Assembly: GCA_030827165.1 (NCBI GenBank)
Contig: JAURFB010000001.1
Coordinates: forward strand, 17,937-81,936
DNA length: 64,000 bases
Source of the DNA: Marivivens sp.
Lineage (GTDB): Bacteria; Pseudomonadota; Alphaproteobacteria; Rhodobacterales; Rhodobacteraceae
Direction: 5' to 3'
Below are positions 26,312 to 35,073 of the stretch, piece by piece (position 1 is the first letter of the stretch; the number at the start of each line of letters is the position of its first letter). The notes under the pieces were generated by a model. That model had not been told where the DNA came from and ran no database searches. It saw only the letters and a program-made list of their open reading frames with translations. The position numbers and the translations under genes were made by a program.

Positions 26312-26677
26312 TCAGGCGTGGCAGCCGTAGTATTCAACGATTGCCGCCAGATCCTGTGGGTCGGTCTCCGAGCGGACGAGCGTGCGGGCGTTGGCGCTGG
26401 CGGCAAACAGCATGCCGGCGGAAAAGAATGTCGAATCAGACACAAAGACCAGATTGGTCTGAGGTTGCCGGAGGCGCGCATAATCGGCGATGCCCAGGGT
26501 GCTGGAGTGGCCATCGAGGACGAGGTTCATGAGAATGACTTGGTAGATACTCGCGCCGATGGCGCTGGTCGCCTGGCCCGCGTTTTCCGCAAGATCAACC
26601 TTGTGACCGTGCCTTTCCAGATGACGCTGCCAGAGCCGGCCGAGCTCGGCCTTGCTCTCGACAATCAGGATATGCAT
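26312..26677 (-). CDS. Stand-alone degenerate response-regulator receiver protein
   Basis: A 121-residue CheY-like protein (MHILIVESKAELGRLWQRHL, then alternating alpha/beta). The acidic pair at the end of beta-1 is E7-S8, the phospho-acceptor Asp is replaced by Asn51 (ILMNLVLDG), Ser80 is kept at the Thr/Ser position, and no Lys follows beta-5 (VRSETDP). It should therefore signal without Asp phosphorylation. I chose the start at 26677 because the upstream frame lacks receiver sequence. Upstream lies a perfect CtrA box (26754) and DnaA-like boxes, suggesting cell-cycle or motility control. Confidence 0.8.
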   Translation of the reverse strand: MHILIVESKAELGRLWQRHLERHGHKVDLAENAGQATSAIGASIYQVILMNLVLDGHSSTLGIADYARLRQPQTNLVFVSDSTFFSAGMLFAASANARTLVRSETDPQDLAAIVEYYGCHA

Positions 26678-26753
26678 CGAACCCTCACGCTTCTGCGCTA
26701 CCGCACAATTTGAACTGTGCAAGACCCCCGTAGTCCTCACTCCGCCGATTTCC

Positions 26754-26768
26754 TTAATGAATGATTAA
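26754..26768. promoter_or_regulatory. CtrA-binding box (TTAA-N7-TTAA)
   Basis: TTAA at 26754-26757 and TTAA at 26765-26768 are separated by exactly 7 bases, a perfect match to the alphaproteobacterial CtrA consensus. It lies 77 bp upstream of the receiver gene start (minus) and 111 bp upstream of the DUF1636 start (plus), so it could serve either promoter. Confidence 0.65.
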
Positions 26769-26789
26769 CGTCCATCGGCTCTTTCCCTG

Positions 26790-26819
26790 TGATCCACAGC
26801 TTTGGCGGTCTTATCCACA
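26790..26819 (+). promoter_or_regulatory. Two DnaA-box-like sites
   Basis: TTATCCACA at 26811-26819 matches the DnaA consensus exactly. TGATCCACA at 26790-26798 differs by one base, and both lie in the same orientation 21 bp apart. They lie 21 bp from the CtrA box in the divergent intergenic region. No dnaA, parA or gidA is nearby, so this is more likely a regulatory region than oriC. Confidence 0.5.
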
Positions 26820-26878
26820 GAGACTTGCGCTTGAGGGGCAAATCCGGTTCAAAGCCTCGCAAACCAAGGAAGGCGCCC

Positions 26879-27250
26879 ATGACAACCTGGATTACCATCT
26901 GCGACACCTGCAAGCGCGAGGGCTGGGACGCCACCGCCATGGAACAGACCGACGGCGAGGCTTTTGCCGCGTTGATCGAGCCGCGCGCCGAGGCCGCGGG
27001 GATCAAGACACGACGGGTTTCCTGCACGATGGGCTGCGAGCGGGCCTGCAATGTGATTGTGCAGGGCGCGGGCAAGAATTCCTACTCGATGGGCCGCTTT
27101 GAGCCGACCGAGGAAGACGCAATGGCGCTTGTCGAATATGCGGTGAAGCACGCGGCCAGCGAAAAGGGCCAGGTTCCGTTTCGGGAATGGCCTGTGGGCG
27201 TGAAAGGGCACTTCATTTCGCGCCATCTTCCGTTGCCGGACGCCGAGTAA
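26879..27250 (+). CDS. DUF1636 family protein (predicted metal-binding), first copy
   Basis: A 123-residue protein with the N-terminal ITICDTCKREG (CxxC) and the central SCTMGCERACNVIV Cys cluster of DUF1636, a thioredoxin/ferredoxin-like family found near B12 genes. AAGGAAGG precedes the ATG. It overlaps cobC by TAATG, so the two are coupled. A role in cobalt handling is a reasonable inference from location and from the second copy beside cobW, but it is unproven. Confidence 0.85.
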   Translation: MTTWITICDTCKREGWDATAMEQTDGEAFAALIEPRAEAAGIKTRRVSCTMGCERACNVIVQGAGKNSYSMGRFEPTEEDAMALVEYAVKHAASEKGQVPFREWPVGVKGHFISRHLPLPDAE

Positions 27251-28185
27251 TGGCGAACGGGCGCGATCATGGCGGTGGCCTTGACGCGGCGATCGCGACC
27301 TACGGCGGGACGCGGGCAGGATGGCTCGATCTTTCGACCGGGATCAATCCGGTGGCCTATCCGGTGGGTGCGATCCCTCGGGATGCCTGGACCGCCTTGC
27401 CCGATGCCGCGGCTTTCGAGACCCTGAACAAAGCGGCGCGGCGGTTCTGGGCTGTGCCTGAGGGCGCGGCGATCTTGCCGGCGGCGGGGGCCTCGGCGCT
27501 GATCGCGCGGATTCCGACGTTGGCGAAAGCGGGCAAGGTGGCAATCCTAGGACCGACCTACAACGAACACGCGGCGAGCTTTGCGGGGCTTGGCTGGACA
27601 GTCGCGCCGGAAGGGCAGGATGCGCAGGTTGTGGTGCATCCCAACAACCCCGACGGGCGGGTTTGGCAGGCCTCCGACATCACTGCCCCACTCGCCATCA
27701 TCGACGAGAGCTTTTGCGATGTGACGCCCGAGGCTTCGCTCATCACGCTGGCCGAGCGGCCGGGGACGATCGTGCTCAAGAGCTTCGGCAAGTTCTGGGG
27801 TCTTGCGGGCGCGCGGCTCGGATTTGCAATTGGCGATCCGGCGCTGATCGCGAAGCTGGCCGAAGCGCTTGGCCCGTGGCAGGTCTCGGGGCCAGCTCTG
27901 GCCATCGGCGCCGCGGCGCTGCGCGATACAGGTTGGACCGAAGAGACCCGTGCGAGGCTTGCGTCGGATAGCAACCGGCTTGATGCCCTGATGATCGGGC
28001 GCGGGGCGCAGATTGTCGGCGGCACCAGCCTTTTCCGGCTCTACGAGGTCGATGATGCCGCCCGCTGGCAAGACAGGCTGGCGCGGGGCCACGTCTGGTC
28101 GCGCGTCTTCCCCTATTCGAAAACATGGCTCCGCCTCGGCCTGCCGGCGCCGGACCGCTGGGGCCAGTTGGAGGCCGCCTTATGA
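27250..28185 (+). CDS. cobC: Threonine-phosphate decarboxylase-like aminotransferase
   Basis: A 311-residue fold-type I PLP enzyme with [39 protein letters not shown] and the PLP-lysine segment [17 protein letters not shown]. CobC supplies the (R)-1-amino-2-propanol (phosphate) arm for attachment to adenosylcobyric acid by CobD/CbiB, whose gene follows and overlaps by 4 bp. The start at 27250 overlaps the DUF1636 stop. Confidence 0.93.
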   Translation: MANGRDHGGGLDAAIATYGGTRAGWLDLSTGINPVAYPVGAIPRDAWTALPDAAAFETLNKAARRFWAVPEGAAILPAAGASALIARIPTLAKAGKVAILGPTYNEHAASFAGLGWTVAPEGQDAQVVVHPNNPDGRVWQASDITAPLAIIDESFCDVTPEASLITLAERPGTIVLKSFGKFWGLAGARLGFAIGDPALIAKLAEALGPWQVSGPALAIGAAALRDTGWTEETRARLASDSNRLDALMIGRGAQIVGGTSLFRLYEVDDAARWQDRLARGHVWSRVFPYSKTWLRLGLPAPDRWGQLEAAL

Positions 28186-29081
28186 CCCTTGTCCTCGCCC
28201 TCATTCTTGATGCGATCCTTGGTGAGCCGAAATGGCTTTGGGATCGCGTCCCGCATCCTGCCGTTCTGATGGGGCGGCTCGTGGCCTTTCTCGACCGCGA
28301 GCTGAACGAGGGGCCCAACCGCAAGCGGAGGGGGATCATCACCGTTGTGGTGATGCTGCTCGTCGCCTCGGCCATCGGCAATACCGTGGCCGGAATGCTT
28401 GGTGCGCCGGGTGAGATCATCGTCGGCGCAATCCTGCTCGCGCAGCGATCCTTGGTCGCCCATGTGCAGGACGTCGCCAACGCCTTGCGGATTTCGACCG
28501 GCGACGCGCGTCTGGCCGTGGCCAAGATCGTCAGCCGCGACACCGCGGAGATGGAGGCCCCAGCCATCGCTCGCAGCGCCATCGAGAGCGCGGCGGAGAA
28601 CTTCAGCGACGGCCTCGTGGCCCCCGCCTTCTGGTTCCTCATCGGCGGGTTGCCGGGGCTTTTGGCCTATAAGATCATCAACACCGCCGACAGCATGATC
28701 GGCTATCGCACCGAGAAATACTCCGAGTTCGGCTGGGCCTCGGCGCGGCTTGACGACCTGTTGAACCTGATCCCTGCACGGGCAACATCGCTGATCTTCT
28801 GGGCGGTCGGCGGATTGCGCGGCCACTGGGGCGACATCATTGCAGATGCGCGCATGCACAAATCGCCGAATGCCGGTTGGCCCGAGGCCGCGCTATCGCG
28901 GGGTCTTGGCATCGCGCTGGCGGGGCCACGCAGCTATGACGGCGAGAGGCGCGAGTTTCCCTTCGTCAATCCCGAGGGGGAAAAGGACATTGGCGCAGAC
29001 GAGATCGATGAAGCCGTCGAGCATCTTTGGCGGGCCTGGGGGGTGGTTCTCGCGCTGGCGCTTGGCGTTGCTGTCTTCTGA
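28182..29081 (+). CDS. cbiB: Adenosylcobinamide-phosphate synthase
   Basis: A 299-residue inner-membrane enzyme (also called CobD in the aerobic nomenclature) with [23 protein letters not shown] at the N-terminus (that is two joined motifs), the [17 protein letters not shown] core and [20 protein letters not shown]. It couples the aminopropanol arm to the corrin ring. The start at 28182 overlaps the cobC stop. It has about four to five hydrophobic segments. Confidence 0.93.
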   Translation: MTLVLALILDAILGEPKWLWDRVPHPAVLMGRLVAFLDRELNEGPNRKRRGIITVVVMLLVASAIGNTVAGMLGAPGEIIVGAILLAQRSLVAHVQDVANALRISTGDARLAVAKIVSRDTAEMEAPAIARSAIESAAENFSDGLVAPAFWFLIGGLPGLLAYKIINTADSMIGYRTEKYSEFGWASARLDDLLNLIPARATSLIFWAVGGLRGHWGDIIADARMHKSPNAGWPEAALSRGLGIALAGPRSYDGERREFPFVNPEGEKDIGADEIDEAVEHLWRAWGVVLALALGVAVF

Positions 29082-29111
29082 GGCTAGGGTCCGGGAAAAC
29101 CCGGAGAGGCC

Positions 29112-30281
29112 ATGCGCAGTATTCTTGCCGTTCTTACCCTGATCGCCGCCACCAGCGCCGAGGCGCAAAGTTGCGGTGGAAACTTCAGCAATTTCGTTGA
29201 CGACCTGAAGGCCGAGGCCCGCGCGATGGGCTATCCCTCGGGCGCGGTCGATGCCTTCTTTCAAGGCGTCCGGCAAGACGAGGCGGTGCTGCTCGCAGAC
29301 AGGCGGCAAGGCATCTTCCTGAAGGATTTCATCACCTTCTCGCGATCGCTGATCTCGCAGAATCGGATCGACAATGCGGCCCGATATTCTCAGCGCTATG
29401 ACAGCACCTTCCGCCAGATCGAGCGCGACAATGGCATTCCGCGCGGCGTCCTTCTGGCGTTCTGGGCCTTCGAGACCGATTTCGGACAGGTGCAGGGCGA
29501 TTTCAATACGCGCAACGCGCTTGTAACACTCGCACATGATTGCCGCCGCCCCGAGATTTTCCGCCCGCAGGTTTTCGCCGCGATCGATCTGTCGATGCAT
29601 GGCGATTTCGATCCCGAGACGACGACCGGCGCATGGGCCGGTGAAATCGGGCAGGTGCAGATGCTCCCCAAAGACATCCGCGACAACGGCCGCGACGGCG
29701 ATGGCGACGGGCACGTGACGGTCAAGACCTCCGCGCCTGATGCGCTCTTGTCGGCGGCGTCGATGCTGGCCGAACTCGGCTGGCAGCCAAACCAGCCGTG
29801 GATGGCGCAAATCACCGCCCCGCCAAACCTTGACTGGTCGCAAACCGGGATCAACCACATCAAATCGGTCCGCGAATGGGAGCGCCTGGGAATAAAGGCT
29901 CGCACCGGTGATCTGGGCAACGCAGGGCTTCAGGCCTCGGTCCTTTTGCCCGTGGGGCACAAGGGGCCGGCCTTCCTCGGCTACGACAATTTCCGTGTCT
30001 ATTTCGAATGGAACCAGAGCCTCACCTATGTCACCACCGCCGCCTATTTCGCCACCCGCATCATGGGCGCACCGATCTATGACGCGGGCTCACCCGACGA
30101 GGGGCTGAACGGCGCGCAGATGATCGAGCTGCAGCGCAAGCTGGCCGCAAAGGGCCATGACGTGGGCGATATCGACGGGATCCTCGGCGAGAAAACCCGC
30201 GAGGCGGTGCAGATCGAACAGAAGCGCCTTGGCCTGCCTGCGGATGCTTGGCCTACTCCTGCGCTGCTTGGCAGGCTCTAG
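29112..30281 (+). CDS. Lytic murein transglycosylase (MltB-like) with C-terminal peptidoglycan-binding domain
   Basis: A 389-residue periplasmic protein with signal peptide MRSILAVLTLIAATSAEAQ. The SLT_2/MltB domain covers about residues 25-310, with the catalytic Glu in LAFWAFETDFGQ, and a peptidoglycan-binding type 1 domain covers about residues 325-388 (QMIELQRKLAAKGHDVGDID). It cleaves glycan strands to 1,6-anhydromuropeptides. It lies 30 bp after cbiB, though the functions are unrelated, and is convergent with smc (1 bp apart). Confidence 0.9.
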   Translation: MRSILAVLTLIAATSAEAQSCGGNFSNFVDDLKAEARAMGYPSGAVDAFFQGVRQDEAVLLADRRQGIFLKDFITFSRSLISQNRIDNAARYSQRYDSTFRQIERDNGIPRGVLLAFWAFETDFGQVQGDFNTRNALVTLAHDCRRPEIFRPQVFAAIDLSMHGDFDPETTTGAWAGEIGQVQMLPKDIRDNGRDGDGDGHVTVKTSAPDALLSAASMLAELGWQPNQPWMAQITAPPNLDWSQTGINHIKSVREWERLGIKARTGDLGNAGLQASVLLPVGHKGPAFLGYDNFRVYFEWNQSLTYVTTAAYFATRIMGAPIYDAGSPDEGLNGAQMIELQRKLAAKGHDVGDIDGILGEKTREAVQIEQKRLGLPADAWPTPALLGRL

Positions 30282-30282
30282 C

Positions 30283-33200
30283 CTAGGCGACCAGCGCCTC
30301 GGCCTTCTTCAGATCCACGCTGACTAGCTGGCTCACGCCTTGCTCGCCCATGGTTACGCCGAAAAGGCGGTCCATCCGGCTCATCGTCACCGCGTGGTGG
30401 GTGATGATGAGGAAGCGGGTCTCGGTGCGGCGGCACATCTCGTCGAGAAGGCCGCAAAAGCGTGTCACGTTGGCATCGTCCAGCGGCGCGTCGACCTCGT
30501 CGAGCACACAGATCGGCGCGGGGTTGGCGAGGAACACAGCAAAGATCAGTGCGAGCGCTGTGAGTGTCTGCTCGCCGCCTGAGAGAAGAGAAAGGGTTGC
30601 GAGCTTCTTGCCCGGCGGCTGGCACATGATCTCGAGCCCCGCCTCAAGCGGATCATCGCTTTCAACGAGGACAAGCTTGGCCTCGCCGCCGCCGAATAGG
30701 TGGGTGAACAGCAGACCGAAGTTTTCGTTGACCTGTTCGAAAGCGGTAAGGAGCCGTTCGCGCCCCTCGCGGTTGAGGCTCGAGATACCCGACCGCAGCG
30801 TCTTGATCGCCTCTTCAAGGTCGGTCTTTTCGCTTGCCAGAGTGTCGTGCTCTTCCTGCACTTCCTTGGCGTCTTCCTCGGCCCGAAGGTTGACCGCGCC
30901 AAGCGCGTCGCGCTGGCGCTTGAGCGCGTTGACCTGTGCCTCGATCTCTGCCGACGGGGGCATCTTTTCCGGATCGGCCCCGAGGCTTTCGAGAAGCTTG
31001 TCGGGCGTCACCTCTTGCGCCTCCATGATCCGTTCGGCGGCATAGGCAACCGTTTCGCGGGCGGCCTCGTTGCGGGCGTCCGACCGGGCGCGGGCCTCGC
31101 GGGCCTCGGAGGCGGCGCGCTCGGCATCGCGCTCGGCGATCTGGGCTTCGCGCAGGGCGGTCTCGCCACTCGCCAGCGCATCGGCGGCCGTCCGGCGGCG
31201 GGCCTCGGCCTCGTCGATCGAATCGGCCAGTTCGGCTCGCTTGGCGGCAATTTCCTCTGGCGCTGCGTCGGCTTCTTTCAGCTCGGCTTCCGACGCCTCC
31301 TTGCGCTCGGCCAGCTCGGCGGTGCGCTTGGTCGCGGTCTCGAGCCGATGCTTCCAGCCCGAGATTTCCTTGGTGATCTCTTGGCTGCGGCGCAGACGGG
31401 CTTCGCCCTCGCGGCGCACCTCGTCATGGGCGGTGCGCTTGGCCATCATGGTCATCCGCGAAGCTTCGACGGTAAGCTTCACGTCCTCCAGCGCGCCGCG
31501 CGCCTCGGCAAGATCGGGAAGCTCTTTGGCCGCCCCCTCGGCCTCGGTCAGGGTCTTGCGGGCCGCCATCGCCTCTTCCTGATGCCGCGCTTGGGCAAGC
31601 GCCGAGCTCTCGCGCTTGCCATCGGCGAGGTTGCGATCAGCTTCGGCCCGCGAGAGGGCGCGGGCGGCATCGGCGACCGCCTGATCGGCGGCGCGGCGGG
31701 CGGCTCGGGCGGCCTGATCGGCGGAGTTGAGGTCGGCAAGACGCCTGGTCAGGCTTTCGTGGGCCAAGCGGGCACCGTCGGATTTTGCGTTGGCTTCTTC
31801 CAGGTCGCGCTTGAGTTCGACAAGGCGGTTCAGTTGCTGAAGGCGCAGCGCCGCGGCCGAAGGCGCATCCTCGGCGGCGGCGCGAAAACCATCCCAGCGC
31901 CAGAGGTCGCCCTGGATGCTGACAAACCGCTGGCCGGGGCGCAACTCTGCTTGCCGTTTGGCCCCTTCGGCGCGGTCGACAAGGCCGACCTGCCCCATCC
32001 GGCGCACCAGCACTTCGGGGACAGTGACATGGTTGGTCAGGGCGCTGATCCCCGAGGGGAGCGGCTGGGCATCGGCATAGGCGGGCAAGACGGCCCAGCC
32101 CGAGCGGCCCGCGGCATCCACCTGCGGCGCTCGCAGATCATCGGCCAGTGCCGCGCCAAGCGCCTTTTCATAGCCGCCCTGCACCCGCAGAAGATCAAGC
32201 ACCTGCCCGCCTTCCTTCGTGTCACGCTCGACCAGTTTGGCCAGCGCCGCAACCTCGGCCCGCAAAGCATTCGCCTCGCCCTCGGCCGCAGAGCGGGAGG
32301 CGCGGGCTTCAACCTCGCGCGATTGCACATCGGCGCGGGCGGCTTCGGCTTCGGTCAAAGCAGCCTCGGCGGCATCGGCAGTCGCGTGAGCCTTGGTTTC
32401 GGCCGCGCCCGCGGCTGCGAAATCGGCCTCGGCGCGGGCGAGCGCCGCCTCCGCCTCTTTCATCGTGGCACTGGCGCGCTCGGCATCCGTCTCGGCCTTG
32501 GCAAGCGTCTTGCGGCTGTCGTCGAGAAGGCGCTGCGCCGAATGGTGCCGCGCGGCGAGGCGGGCGGCGTCTTCGGTCATTTGCGACAGGTCGCTCTCGC
32601 GATCTTGCAAGACAGAGGCCGCCTCGCGCGCCGCGGCCTGCGCGGCCTCAAGCTTGGCATCGTGCCCTTGTCCGGCCTTGGCGATTTCACGCGCTTCCCA
32701 TTCAAGACGCTCGATGGTCTCGCCAGCATCCTTGTTCAGCCCCGCTTCGCGTTCGATATCCCGGGCAAGCTGTTCGATCCGGGCCCGAAGCGTGACAATC
32801 ATCTCGCGGGCGCGGGTTTCCTGATCGGCGAGCGTGTCGCGCTGAACCTTCAATCGTTGAAGGACGGCGGCGGCGATGGCCTCTTCCTCGCGCAGCGGCG
32901 GCAGGCGGTCTTCGGCGGCGGCGCGGGTTTTGGCGGCGGTGCGGGCGGCGGTTTCGGCCTGAGCGGCCAGGACCGTCCGTTCGCGCAGCTGGGAGACAGC
33001 GGCGGCGCGGGCTTCGTCCGCCTCTTTCCAGCGGCGATAGAGCAACAGACCTTCCGACGAGCGCAGCTTTTCCCCGATCTCGCGATAGCGGGCGGCCTGG
33101 CGGGCCTGGCGGGCGAGCTGTTGCAGTTGGTTCGCGAGCTGCTCGATCAAGTCATCGACACGGGCGAGGTTCTGCTCGGCGCCGTTCAGCTTCAGTTCGG

Positions 33201-33738
33201 CCTCGTGCCGGCGCTGATACAGGCCCGAGATGCCAGCGGCCTCTTCAAGGATGCGGCGGCGAGCGCGAGGCTTTGAGTTGATCAACTCGGAAATCTGGCC
33301 CTGCCGCACGAGCGCGGGCGAATGTGCGCCGGTCGAGGCATCGGCGAAGAGCATCTGCACATCGCGGGCGCGGACTTCCTTGGTGCCGACCTTGTAGGCC
33401 GAACCTGCGTCACGGGTGATACGGCGAACGATCTCGAGGTGATCGGTATCATTGAAACCGGACGGGGCGAGGCGTTCGGAGTTGTCAATGTGAAGCGCGA
33501 CCTCGGCGTAGTTGCGGGCAGGCCGTGTGGCGGCGCCCGCAAAGATCACGTCTTCCATGCCGCCGCCGCGCATTGCGGTCGGCCGGTTCTCACCCATCAC
33601 CCAGCGCAGCGCTTCAAGAAGGTTGGATTTGCCGCACCCGTTCGGTCCGACAACCCCCGTGAGGCCGTCGGCGATGATCAGGTCGGTCGGGTCGACAAAG
33701 CTCTTGAACCCGTTGAGGCGCAGTTTGGTGAAACGCAC
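30283..33738 (-). CDS. smc: Chromosome segregation protein SMC
   Basis: A 1151-residue condensin ATPase. The N-terminal head starts MRFTKLRLNGFKSFVDPTDL with the Walker A GPNGCGKSN (residues 32-40). Two long Ala/Glu/Arg-rich coiled coils flank a hinge at roughly residues 505-640. The C-terminal head has the signature LSGGEQTLTALAL and Walker B CVLDEVDAPLD. It compacts and segregates the chromosome with ScpAB. Transcription starts within 33739-33960, where a DnaA-box match occurs. Large antisense frames on the plus strand are GC artefacts. Confidence 0.96.
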   Translation of the reverse strand: MRFTKLRLNGFKSFVDPTDLIIADGLTGVVGPNGCGKSNLLEALRWVMGENRPTAMRGGGMEDVIFAGAATRPARNYAEVALHIDNSERLAPSGFNDTDHLEIVRRITRDAGSAYKVGTKEVRARDVQMLFADASTGAHSPALVRQGQISELINSKPRARRRILEEAAGISGLYQRRHEAELKLNGAEQNLARVDDLIEQLANQLQQLARQARQAARYREIGEKLRSSEGLLLYRRWKEADEARAAAVSQLRERTVLAAQAETAARTAAKTRAAAEDRLPPLREEEAIAAAVLQRLKVQRDTLADQETRAREMIVTLRARIEQLARDIEREAGLNKDAGETIERLEWEAREIAKAGQGHDAKLEAAQAAAREAASVLQDRESDLSQMTEDAARLAARHHSAQRLLDDSRKTLAKAETDAERASATMKEAEAALARAEADFAAAGAAETKAHATADAAEAALTEAEAARADVQSREVEARASRSAAEGEANALRAEVAALAKLVERDTKEGGQVLDLLRVQGGYEKALGAALADDLRAPQVDAAGRSGWAVLPAYADAQPLPSGISALTNHVTVPEVLVRRMGQVGLVDRAEGAKRQAELRPGQRFVSIQGDLWRWDGFRAAAEDAPSAAALRLQQLNRLVELKRDLEEANAKSDGARLAHESLTRRLADLNSADQAARAARRAADQAVADAARALSRAEADRNLADGKRESSALAQARHQEEAMAARKTLTEAEGAAKELPDLAEARGALEDVKLTVEASRMTMMAKRTAHDEVRREGEARLRRSQEITKEISGWKHRLETATKRTAELAERKEASEAELKEADAAPEEIAAKRAELADSIDEAEARRRTAADALASGETALREAQIAERDAERAASEAREARARSDARNEAARETVAYAAERIMEAQEVTPDKLLESLGADPEKMPPSAEIEAQVNALKRQRDALGAVNLRAEEDAKEVQEEHDTLASEKTDLEEAIKTLRSGISSLNREGRERLLTAFEQVNENFGLLFTHLFGGGEAKLVLVESDDPLEAGLEIMCQPPGKKLATLSLLSGGEQTLTALALIFAVFLANPAPICVLDEVDAPLDDANVTRFCGLLDEMCRRTETRFLIITHHAVTMSRMDRLFGVTMGEQGVSQLVSVDLKKAEALVA

Positions 33739-33837
33739 GCAGAAACGTCCGGCAATGATTCCTCTGGATGGGAAGTTTGCGACCCCGATAGTGGAGGAGT
33801 CAACGCGAGGCCCCCAAATCTGCCGATATTCTTCGGG

Positions 33838-33846
33838 TTATCCACA
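33838..33846 (+). promoter_or_regulatory. Perfect DnaA-box match upstream of smc
   Basis: TTATCCACA, exact consensus, lies 100 bp upstream of the smc start codon (which is on the minus strand). The rest of 33739-33960 holds no recognisable gene and should contain the smc promoter and the promoter for the riboswitch transcript. Confidence 0.4.
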
Positions 33847-33961
33847 AGATATGGCGGGTTTTGGCCGCATCGATCCCGCGCACCGGCGAAATCCCGCGCC
33901 GTTTCAGCGCTGTGGCCTGTCGGAATCGGCCTTGACGGCAAAGGCACCCGCGGGCGACAAG

Positions 33962-34165
33962 GAAAGGGCATGGTTCCCCGTGACGGGCGCAAAGCGCTTG
34001 GGGATGAAATGGGAATGCGGTGAGGGTAGATCCAGGCAGGAGACCCGAGTCCGCAGCCGCCCCCGCGACTGTATGCGGCGAGCGGATGCCAACGAGGCCA
34101 CTGGGAAACCGGGAAGGCAGGCATCGCGCGACGACCCGCAAGCCAGGAGACCGGCCTTGCACGTG
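33962..34165 (+). ncRNA. Cobalamin (B12) riboswitch
   Basis: It has the ordered elements of the adenosylcobalamin class: GGTTCC at 33972, GGATGAAATGGGAATGCGGT at 34002-34021, TCCGCAGCCGCCCCCGCGAC at 34052-34071, GCCACTGGGAAACCGGGAAG from 34097 and the B12 box AGCCAGGAGACCGGCC at 34141-34156. A CCCGTC/GACGGG hairpin (34177-34194) sits two bases before the AGGAG ribosome-binding site of cbtB. That points to translational control, with repression of the cobalt transporter genes when B12 is abundant. Confidence 0.95.
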
Positions 34166-34206
34166 CAACCGAAATCCCCGTCGGGTGTGACGGGACAGGA
34201 GACAAG

Positions 34207-34374
34207 ATGATTAAAGCTATCGCCAAGACCCGCGCGTCCACCGACGTCTATGCCATCGCCCTGACCGCTATGATCGGCCTCGGCCTGATCTTTGCCGCTG
34301 GCTTCAGCCATGCCGCAGGCGCCCATGACGTTGCCCACGACACGCGCCACGCCATCGCGTTCCCCTGCCACTAG
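34207..34374 (+). CDS. cbtB: Cobalt transporter subunit CbtB
   Basis: A 55-residue single-membrane-helix protein ending HDVAHDTRHAIAFPCH, the His/Cys-rich metal-binding C-terminus typical of CbtB. It was too short to appear among longer frames but is clear by eye. AGGAG lies just upstream, directly after a cobalamin riboswitch. CbtB is the small partner of CbtA, a predicted B12-regulated cobalt importer, encoded 18 bp downstream. Confidence 0.93.
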   Translation: MIKAIAKTRASTDVYAIALTAMIGLGLIFAAGFSHAAGAHDVAHDTRHAIAFPCH

Positions 34375-34392
34375 CGGCAGCGGTCACATCTC

Positions 34393-35073
34393 ATGCTCAG
34401 ACATTTGCTGACCAGCGCCCTTATTGCAGGGCTCGGTGCCGGTTTGGCTGCGACCGTCTTGCAGATCGCCTTCGTCGTTCCCCTCATTCTTGAGGGCGAA
34501 CTCTACGAGTCCGGCACACTTCTGCATTTCAGCGCAACCGGCTCGCCGCAATCACCCGTAACCCATCCCGATATCTGGGCCGAGCCAGCACGGCATTTCG
34601 GCACCTTCGCGATGAACCTCGTCACGTGGTCGGGCTTTGCCTTTATCCTCGTCGCGGCGTTTGGTCTGGCAGAGCGAACCGGGGCCAAAATCACCGCCCA
34701 AAGCGGGGCGATCTGGGGCCTGAGCGGCTTTGTCGCGGTGCAGCTTGCACCGGCGATGGGGCTTCCACCCGAGCTTCCCGGCGCAATCGGCGCCGATATC
34801 GTGACACGGCAACTGTGGTGGATGGCGACGGTTGCCGCCTCTATCGGCGGCTTGGGCCTGTTCGCTTTCGGGCGGGGTGCCGGTGCGGTGGGTGCGGGGG
34901 CCGTGCTGCTTCTCGCGCCGCACGTTATCGGCGCGCCAGAGCTCGACACCTATTTCGGGGTCGCCCCGGCCGAGTTGTCGGCGCATTACGCGGCGCGGTC
35001 ACTGGCTGTCGGCGCTGCGGCTTGGGCAATCCTCGGAACGGTGGCGGGCGCGGTCTGGTCGCGCCCCGCCTAG
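34393..35073 (+). CDS. cbtA: Cobalt transporter CbtA
   Basis: A 226-residue integral membrane protein with five or six helices. The family motifs PELPGAIGADIVTRQLWWM and HYAARSLAVGAAAW, and the His in THPDIWAEPARHF, are visible. It probably takes up cobalt with CbtB under control of the upstream riboswitch. Its last 4 bp overlap the convergent DUF1636 gene. Confidence 0.92.
   Translation: MLRHLLTSALIAGLGAGLAATVLQIAFVVPLILEGELYESGTLLHFSATGSPQSPVTHPDIWAEPARHFGTFAMNLVTWSGFAFILVAAFGLAERTGAKITAQSGAIWGLSGFVAVQLAPAMGLPPELPGAIGADIVTRQLWWMATVAASIGGLGLFAFGRGAGAVGAGAVLLLAPHVIGAPELDTYFGVAPAELSAHYAARSLAVGAAAWAILGTVAGAVWSRPA

Noticed and set aside
26106-26312. Cobalamin riboswitch for the cbiX operon
   Set aside because: I looked on the minus strand for the B12 box (AGCCAGGAGACC-like) and the GCCACTG element and found neither.
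26754-26819. Possible replication origin (CtrA and DnaA sites together)
   Set aside because: There is no AT-rich unwinding region, only two or three boxes, and none of the genes usually beside an alphaproteobacterial origin. A regulated promoter is the simpler reading.
30700-33276. 858-codon open frame on the plus strand
   Set aside because: It is entirely antisense to smc. The translation is low-complexity Gly/Arg/Leu-rich with no domain. Long antisense frames are expected from the GC-rich third positions of smc.
33678-34241. 187-codon minus-strand frame over the riboswitch
   Set aside because: It overlaps the start of smc and the antisense of a clear riboswitch, and the translation is low-complexity.
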